In this document: positions 60,060 through 64,000 of the stretch, piece by piece
Layout of the letters: the number at the start of each line of letters is the position of its first letter
Position numbering within the stretch: the first letter of the stretch is position 1
Assembly: GCA_041916775.1 (NCBI GenBank)
Contig: JAYRYZ010000004.1
Coordinates: forward strand, 1 to 64,000
Direction: 5' to 3'
DNA: 64,000 nucleotides
DNA from: UBA2357 sp041916775
Lineage (GTDB): Bacteria > Pseudomonadota > Gammaproteobacteria > Burkholderiales > Rhodocyclaceae
Notes under the pieces: model-generated
Databases searched by the model: none
What the model was told of the DNA's origin: nothing
Seen by the model: only the letters and a program-made list of their open reading frames with translations
Translations under genes and position numbers: made by a program

Positions 60060-60950
60060 TCATGGCAGTTCGCGCACGCGCAGGAAGCGGGGGAAGCGCG
60101 GCATTCCGGCAGCGGTCAGTTCCCGGTAGCGATAGGTGATCTGCGTGCCGACAGGCGGGGGCGCAGCGCGCAGCGCATCGGTCAGCCCGCTGCCGATGCG
60201 AAAGCGCCGGCCGTCCTCGGTCTCGACGACGAGAGCGCCGACCTGGCCGGTGAGCCGCCCTTTGCCCGCTACGTAGCCGGTGACACGTGCCTCCGCATCC
60301 TGCCACGGGGTCAGCTTGAGCAGCGCGCTGCTGCGGCCGTCCACGACCGGGGCGTCGGCGCGGTGCAACATCAGGCCTTCGCCTCCGCTTGCCACGACGC
60401 GCTCGAGTTCGCGCATCAGGCTAGCATGGTCCGCTACACGGAACTGCTCCACAAGTTGCAGCCAGGGGCGGTCGGTGGCTACGACGAGCTCGCGCATGCG
60501 CGCGACCCGCGCGCTGAAATCACCGCTGACGCGTGGCAGCTCGAACACCATGTAGCGCACTTCGCGCCAGCCGGGGTCGCTCGGCGCGGCGCGGCGGATC
60601 AACCCCGACAGTTCATCGAAACGGCGCCGCCCCAGCCACAGCTCGCCGTCCAGCGCCTCGGCCGGCAGGCCTGCGATGAACCATTCCGGCGCTGCAATGC
60701 GTGCGCCGCTGCGCAGGCGCAGCGCTTCGCCGTCCCATTGTGCGCGCACCCCGTCGAGTTTTTCGCTCACCCAATAGTCGGCCGGGTCGATGCCAGCGTG
60801 GTGGCGCTCTGCGAGCAGCAGCGGGAGGCGTGTGTCGTCGGCAGCAGCAGGCTTGGCCAGCAGTGTCGCGGCGAGCGCCACCATGCGGGTGATGAAGCGG
60901 CGGCGCGGGGCCGATGGTTGTGTGAGCGTCGCAGGATCAAGGATCGGCAC
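60060..60950 (-). CDS. Exported ATP-dependent DNA ligase (Lig E-like)
   Basis: A minimal ATP-dependent DNA ligase of ~296 aa. The nucleophilic lysine is in YWVSEKLDGVRAQWDGE, then LDGELWLGRRRFDEL, EGLMLHRADAPVVDGRSSAL, LLKLTPWQDAEARVTGYV and an OB domain with VGALVVET and GTQITYRYRELTA. The N-terminus RRRFITRMVALAATLLAKPA plus AAADD is a likely signal peptide, as in the periplasmic Lig E group (Neisseria, Haemophilus and relatives). Start uncertain: GTG 60950 (GGTGA upstream) is preferred; ATG 60983 would put a palindrome inside the gene. Probably helps repair DNA in the periplasm or during uptake; inferred. Confidence 0.82.
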   Translation of the reverse strand: MPILDPATLTQPSAPRRRFITRMVALAATLLAKPAAADDTRLPLLLAERHHAGIDPADYWVSEKLDGVRAQWDGEALRLRSGARIAAPEWFIAGLPAEALDGELWLGRRRFDELSGLIRRAAPSDPGWREVRYMVFELPRVSGDFSARVARMRELVVATDRPWLQLVEQFRVADHASLMRELERVVASGGEGLMLHRADAPVVDGRSSALLKLTPWQDAEARVTGYVAGKGRLTGQVGALVVETEDGRRFRIGSGLTDALRAAPPPVGTQITYRYRELTAAGMPRFPRFLRVRELP

Positions 60951-60962
60951 GGAGCAATCACC

Positions 60963-60976
60963 ATGGTCATAACCAT
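60963..60976. promoter_or_regulatory. Palindrome at the DNA ligase start
   Basis: ATGGTCATAACCAT has 5-bp inverted arms (ATGGT/ACCAT) around CATA. It lies 13 bp before the preferred ligase start (60950), where it could be an operator; if ATG 60983 is the start it is coding. Confidence 0.3.
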
Positions 60977-61084
60977 ATGGCATTGATCATAGATCGGCCG
61001 ACCTTGTCCTGGTGTGAAACATCGTTGCCGCGCAGCTGCACCTCAGCCCGCATGCATACGGGCCCAAGGTGTCGGTCGGGTGCT

Positions 61085-62344
61085 TCAGCCGTGGCGATGC
61101 GCCGCGACCAGCGCCAGGCCAGCGCCGATGCTGCCGTGCAGGTCGCCTTCCACGCCGCGTGCCTCGGGCAGCACGGCGGCGATCGCTCCACGCAGTTGTG
61201 GTACGCCGCTGGCGCCGCCCGTGAAGTAGATCGTATCGACGCTCTCCCTGCGTATGCAGGCATCCGCGAGCAGCGCCTGCACGCAGTCTGCGACGCGCTC
61301 CACCAGCGACCGGGTGGCGGTCTCGAACGCGTCCTGGTCGAGCGCGTGGGCGAGGCCGTCCTCCAGTCGCTCCAGCGACACCTCGGTGCGGCGCGTGGCG
61401 GAGAGCGTGATCTTCGCCTGTTCCACCTGCAATGCAAGCCAGTGGCCCTCGCGCCGGCTGACGAGGCGCGCGAGGCGCTCGAGCTCGCGGCGCGCCAGCG
61501 CATCGCGATAGATCTGCTGCAGCTGTGCCGCAGCCTCGCGCGTGTAGGCGAAGTTGATCGTGTGCCAGGTCGCGAGTTGGAAAAAGAGGCTCGCCGGTAC
61601 CTCGGCACCGTTCTTCATCAGGCCGCGATAGCCCAACAGCGGCATCACGCATTCGAGACTCAGCGCCCGGTCGAAATCGGTGCCGCCGACATGCACGCCG
61701 GCATTGCCGAGGAGGTCGTGGCGGCGATCGTCCGCGCGGGCGCGCTGCGGCGACAGGCGCACGAGCGAGAAGTCCGCGGTGCCGCCGCCGATGTCCGCGA
61801 CCAGCACCAGTTCCTCGCGCTTGAGACACTGCTCGTAGTGACGCGCAGCGCCAATCGGTTCGAACTCGAAGCTCAGCTCGCGAAAGCCCACCTGGCGGGC
61901 GATGGCCTCGAGCGTGTCCTGGGCGAGACGATCGGCGCTGGCGTCGTCATCGACGAAATGGACCGGGCGGCCGAACACCGCGGTGTCGAAGGGGCGTTGC
62001 GCCTGCTGCTCGGCGCGCGCCTTGATCTCGGCGATGAAGCGCACCAGCAGGTCGCGGTAGCGCACCGCCTGGCCGTGCACCTCGGTCTGGCCGTCGATGA
62101 GCTTGCTGCCGAGCAGGCTCTTCAGCGCGCGCATCAGGCGGCCCTCGTAGCCGTCCAGGTACTCGTCGAGTGCCGCGCGACCGAACGCGGTCGTGCCTTC
62201 GTCGGCATTGAAGAACACCGCCGAGGGCAGCGTGGTCTTCCCGTCTTCCAGCGGCAGCAGCACGGTCGCGGCGTCGCGCAACCAGCCCACCGTGGAGTTG
62301 GAGGTGCCGAAGTCGATGCCGCAGCTGCGGGCAGGTTGGTGCAT
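61085..62344 (-). CDS. yegD: Hsp70-family ATPase (YegD-like)
   Basis: A 419-aa actin-fold ATPase similar to E. coli YegD, an Hsp70 without a separate substrate-binding domain. Motifs: CGIDFGTSNSTVGWL (phosphate 1), VLVADIGGGTADFSLVRLSP (phosphate 2), HVGGTDFDRALSLECV and TIYFTGGASGVPQLRGAIAA (adenosine). The function of this branch is unknown, with chaperone-like action presumed. The start ATG is at 62344. It is divergent from mnmG with 271 bp between them. Confidence 0.9.
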   Translation of the reverse strand: MHQPARSCGIDFGTSNSTVGWLRDAATVLLPLEDGKTTLPSAVFFNADEGTTAFGRAALDEYLDGYEGRLMRALKSLLGSKLIDGQTEVHGQAVRYRDLLVRFIAEIKARAEQQAQRPFDTAVFGRPVHFVDDDASADRLAQDTLEAIARQVGFRELSFEFEPIGAARHYEQCLKREELVLVADIGGGTADFSLVRLSPQRARADDRRHDLLGNAGVHVGGTDFDRALSLECVMPLLGYRGLMKNGAEVPASLFFQLATWHTINFAYTREAAAQLQQIYRDALARRELERLARLVSRREGHWLALQVEQAKITLSATRRTEVSLERLEDGLAHALDQDAFETATRSLVERVADCVQALLADACIRRESVDTIYFTGGASGVPQLRGAIAAVLPEARGVEGDLHGSIGAGLALVAAHRHG

Positions 62345-62496
62345 GAGGGCGGGTGTGGCGGTTTGGGCGCGCGACTGTACCCCAGCCAGCGCTGTGCTGC
62401 CACCATGGGGTGATGGGCTCGCTTGGTGGCCTATGTGCGCAGCGGGGGTGCTGCGGTGTGCCCCAGAGTGGCGCAGCGGTGTCTTGAGCGTATCGT

Positions 62497-62524
62497 TAAA
62501 CCAATGTTTAGGAATGGATATTCC
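62497..62524 (+). promoter_or_regulatory. AT-rich double dyad upstream of mnmG
   Basis: TAAAC-CAAT-GTTTA (62497-62510) and GGAAT-GGAT-ATTCC (62511-62524) are two back-to-back inverted repeats in the only AT-rich part of the 271-bp gap between yegD and mnmG. They may be operator sites or part of the mnmG promoter. Confidence 0.35.
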
Positions 62525-62615
62525 GTGAAACAGGGGGTGTGTGCGCTAGGCTTTTGCAGCGCTTGCGGGTAGAATTGCGGCCCTTCCCATTTGTGCTGTC
62601 GCGCGGAGCGTTGCC

Positions 62616-64000
<1,385 letters not shown>

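Overview
The window reads as chromosomal DNA of a GC-rich betaproteobacterium. The best guess is the Thauera/Azoarcus group (Rhodocyclales), judged from the Betaproteobacteria-style formate dehydrogenase cluster (DUF3305, DUF3306, polyferredoxin, TorD-like, Tat peptide, FdhABC), the several TRAP-type genes and the long-form LeuA. This assignment is recalled family knowledge and was not computed. No rRNA, tRNA, CRISPR array, phage or transposase was seen. The first ~66 bases are a G-homopolymer-rich stretch that looks like a low-quality contig end. The last gene (mnmG) runs off the right edge.

Layout. 159-3753 (minus): a bifunctional glucosylglycerol-phosphate phosphatase/synthase (compatible solute) behind an MFS transporter. 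3995-12888 (plus): a LysR regulator, a three-part TRAP transporter, then a glutamine-synthetase-like ligase, an aldehyde dehydrogenase, an iron-type alcohol dehydrogenase and a class I glutamine amidotransferase. Together these look like a gamma-glutamylation route for breaking down an amino alcohol. 12966-14102: a HugZ-like protein and ACP phosphodiesterase. 14275-22294: a bacterial alpha-2-macroglobulin and its usual partner PbpC, split by a 657-bp insert that carries a DUF4160/DUF2442 pair and is bounded by 26-bp direct repeats. 22473-26899: DUF808, cytochrome b561 plus PepSY protein, a small membrane ORF, a di-haem cytochrome c peroxidase and a glutathione transferase.

26958-35915 is one long formate dehydrogenase operon: accessory proteins, a 7-cluster-type ferredoxin, a chaperone, a small Tat protein, catalytic FdhA (Cys instead of Sec), FdhB, a small lipoprotein and cytochrome b FdhC. 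36145-41106 holds thiol peroxidase, N-formylglutamate amidohydrolase, a transglutaminase-like protein and a secreted subtilase with four FN3 repeats that ends at a clear rho-independent terminator.

41326-50556 is a signalling block: an HD-GYP response regulator, a histidine phosphatase, an orphan hybrid kinase, then (opposite strand) a solute-binding protein followed by a PAS/GGDEF diguanylate cyclase. 50713-54495: a lipid-anchored barrel-like protein, a ribbon-helix-helix remnant, leuA and a divergent Lrp-type regulator. 54502-59975: a second orphan hybrid kinase preceded by an unusual DctP-LivK fused periplasmic sensor. 60060-64000: a secreted minimal ATP-dependent DNA ligase, a YegD-like Hsp70 and the start of mnmG.

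The most unusual items are the TRAP-linked gamma-glutamyl pathway, the fused double binding protein with its hybrid kinase, and the cleanly bounded DUF4160/DUF2442 insertion.
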